In this document: in pieces, positions 63,338 through 64,000 of the stretch
How the letters are laid out: each line of letters opens with the position of its first letter
Numbering within the stretch: the stretch's first letter is position 1
Origin: Azophilus sp965200465
GTDB lineage: Bacteria; Pseudomonadota; Gammaproteobacteria; Pseudomonadales; Azotimanducaceae
DNA: 64,000 nucleotides
Assembly: GCA_965200465.1 (NCBI GenBank)
Contig: OZ241358.1
Span: forward strand, 3,162,001 to 3,226,000
Reading direction: 5' to 3'
Notes under the pieces: model-generated
What the model saw: the letters and a program-made list of their open reading frames with translations, nothing else
Databases searched by the model: none
Told to the model about the DNA's origin: nothing
Program-made: the position numbers and the translations under genes

Positions 63338-64000
63338 TCAAGGATGCTGCAGCGCCTCGCCGAGCAGATGGGCGGTGACATCCACCACCGGGATGACCTT
63401 CTGGTAGGCCATGCGCGTCGGCCCCACCACGCCAAGCACACCGGCGACGTGGCCGTTCACCGAATAGGAGGAGGACACCAAGCTCAGATCGTCCAGCACG
63501 TTGTAGCCGGACTCCTCGCCGATGAACAGCTGGATGCCTTCGGTGTTCAGGCAGCGGTCCAGCAGGTGCAGGATGGAGCCTTTTTGGGAGAAAGCCTCGA
63601 ACAGACCGCGCACCGTCTCCGTGTCTTCGCTGAGGTCGAGCAGGTTGGACTCCCCGGCGACGACGAACCCCTTCTCCTGCTCCGGTTGCTGCGCGAACGC
63701 CTTGGACGCCATGTCCAGCGCCGCCTGCAGCAGGCGGTCCATGCGGTCCTTGTCCCGCTGCATGGAGGCGATGAGGCCGGTGCGCGCCTCCTCCAAGGAC
63801 AGCCCGCCGAACTCCTGGTTGATGAAGTTGGCGGCCCGCAGCAGATCCGCATCCTCATACTTGCGCTCCGTGTGGATGACGCGGTTCTGCACCTCCCGGT
63901 CGTTGAACACCAGGATCACCAGCAGGCGGTCGCCGTCCAAGTTGAGGAACTCCACATGCCGCAGCGCCGACTGATCCCGCCGCGGCAAGGTCACCACGCA
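63338..64000 (-). CDS. hrcA: Heat-inducible transcription repressor HrcA (5' end outside the window)
   Basis: The visible 220 residues match the C-terminal two thirds of HrcA: LRHVEFLNLDGDRLLVILVF, then the segment ending GIQLFIGEESGYNVLDDLSL and GVLGVVGPTRMAYQKVIPVV. HrcA represses heat-shock operons by binding CIRCE repeats and is kept active by GroEL. The N-terminal DNA-binding domain lies past the window edge. Its place just upstream of grpE is the standard order. With sigma-32 promoters also present, the heat-shock block appears to have dual control, or HrcA acts on another operon. Confidence 0.93.
   Translation of the reverse strand, partial: CVVTLPRRDQSALRHVEFLNLDGDRLLVILVFNDREVQNRVIHTERKYEDADLLRAANFINQEFGGLSLEEARTGLIASMQRDKDRMDRLLQAALDMASKAFAQQPEQEKGFVVAGESNLLDLSEDTETVRGLFEAFSQKGSILHLLDRCLNTEGIQLFIGEESGYNVLDDLSLVSSSYSVNGHVAGVLGVVGPTRMAYQKVIPVVDVTAHLLGEALQHP

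Overview
The window looks like a chromosome segment of a high-G+C gammaproteobacterium. Two blocks of conserved gene order support this: the heat-shock block hrcA-grpE-dnaK-dnaJ next to dapB (57.6-64.0 kb), and engB divergent from cytochrome c4-dsbA-endonuclease/exonuclease/phosphatase (30.8-34.0 kb). Degradative genes, a TonB receptor and a 1403-residue Ig-like secreted protein fit a marine or host-associated lifestyle, but that is inference. No taxonomic marker such as 16S rRNA is present.

Layout. 0-5.5 kb: an unknown helical protein, and a translationally coupled pair of an actin/Hsp70-fold ATPase and a RapA-like SNF2 helicase. 5.6-11.3 kb: an aerobic aryl-CoA catabolic cluster (RidA-like protein, enoyl-CoA hydratase, MarR regulator, short-chain dehydrogenase, and divergently a two-domain flavin monooxygenase/old-yellow-enzyme protein of the 2-aminobenzoyl-CoA or salicylyl-CoA type). 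11.3-15.8 kb: tRNA-Arg(CCG), then a UGSC-family selenoprotein gene read through an in-frame TGA followed at once by a 45-nt SECIS-like hairpin, an unrecognised 366-residue protein, a CYP153-type P450 and a nitronate monooxygenase-like protein. 15.9-21.6 kb: an IS30 remnant, a GT-C membrane glycosyltransferase-like gene holding a 16-nt homopolymer, and DprE1-like and UbiA-like enzymes of polyprenyl-phosphate-arabinose synthesis. 21.6-24.3 kb: an AAA ATPase scrap and a compact, AT-richer three-gene cassette ending in a SIR2-domain protein. 24.5-28.1 kb: crotonase, acyl-CoA carboxyltransferase and small unknown genes.

28.1-34.0 kb: housekeeping genes, with aceE as the last gene of the cytochrome c4-dsbA operon. 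34.0-44.9 kb: a defence and stress island: PLD-SNF2 helicase, COG2865-type ATP-binding protein, DUF2513 and DUF1156 DNA methylase in one coupled operon, then an unknown gene, HicA and HicB in convergent orientation, a Fic protein and a DUF4143-type ATPase. 45.4-52.6 kb: TonB receptor, small exported protein, single-chain restriction-modification enzyme, SDR. 53.4-57.6 kb: giant repeat protein. 57.7-64.0 kb: dapB, HigBA inserted between dapB and dnaJ, then dnaJ, dnaK, grpE and the 5'-incomplete hrcA, with two good sigma-32-type promoters.

The strongest unusual items are the UGSC selenoprotein with its own recoding hairpin and redox neighbours, the Gly-zipper/118-residue/SIR2 cassette, the actin-like ATPase plus SNF2 pair, and the DUF1156-methylase operon with unusual partners. 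The assigned functions come from family and motif recognition by eye; no database search was run.
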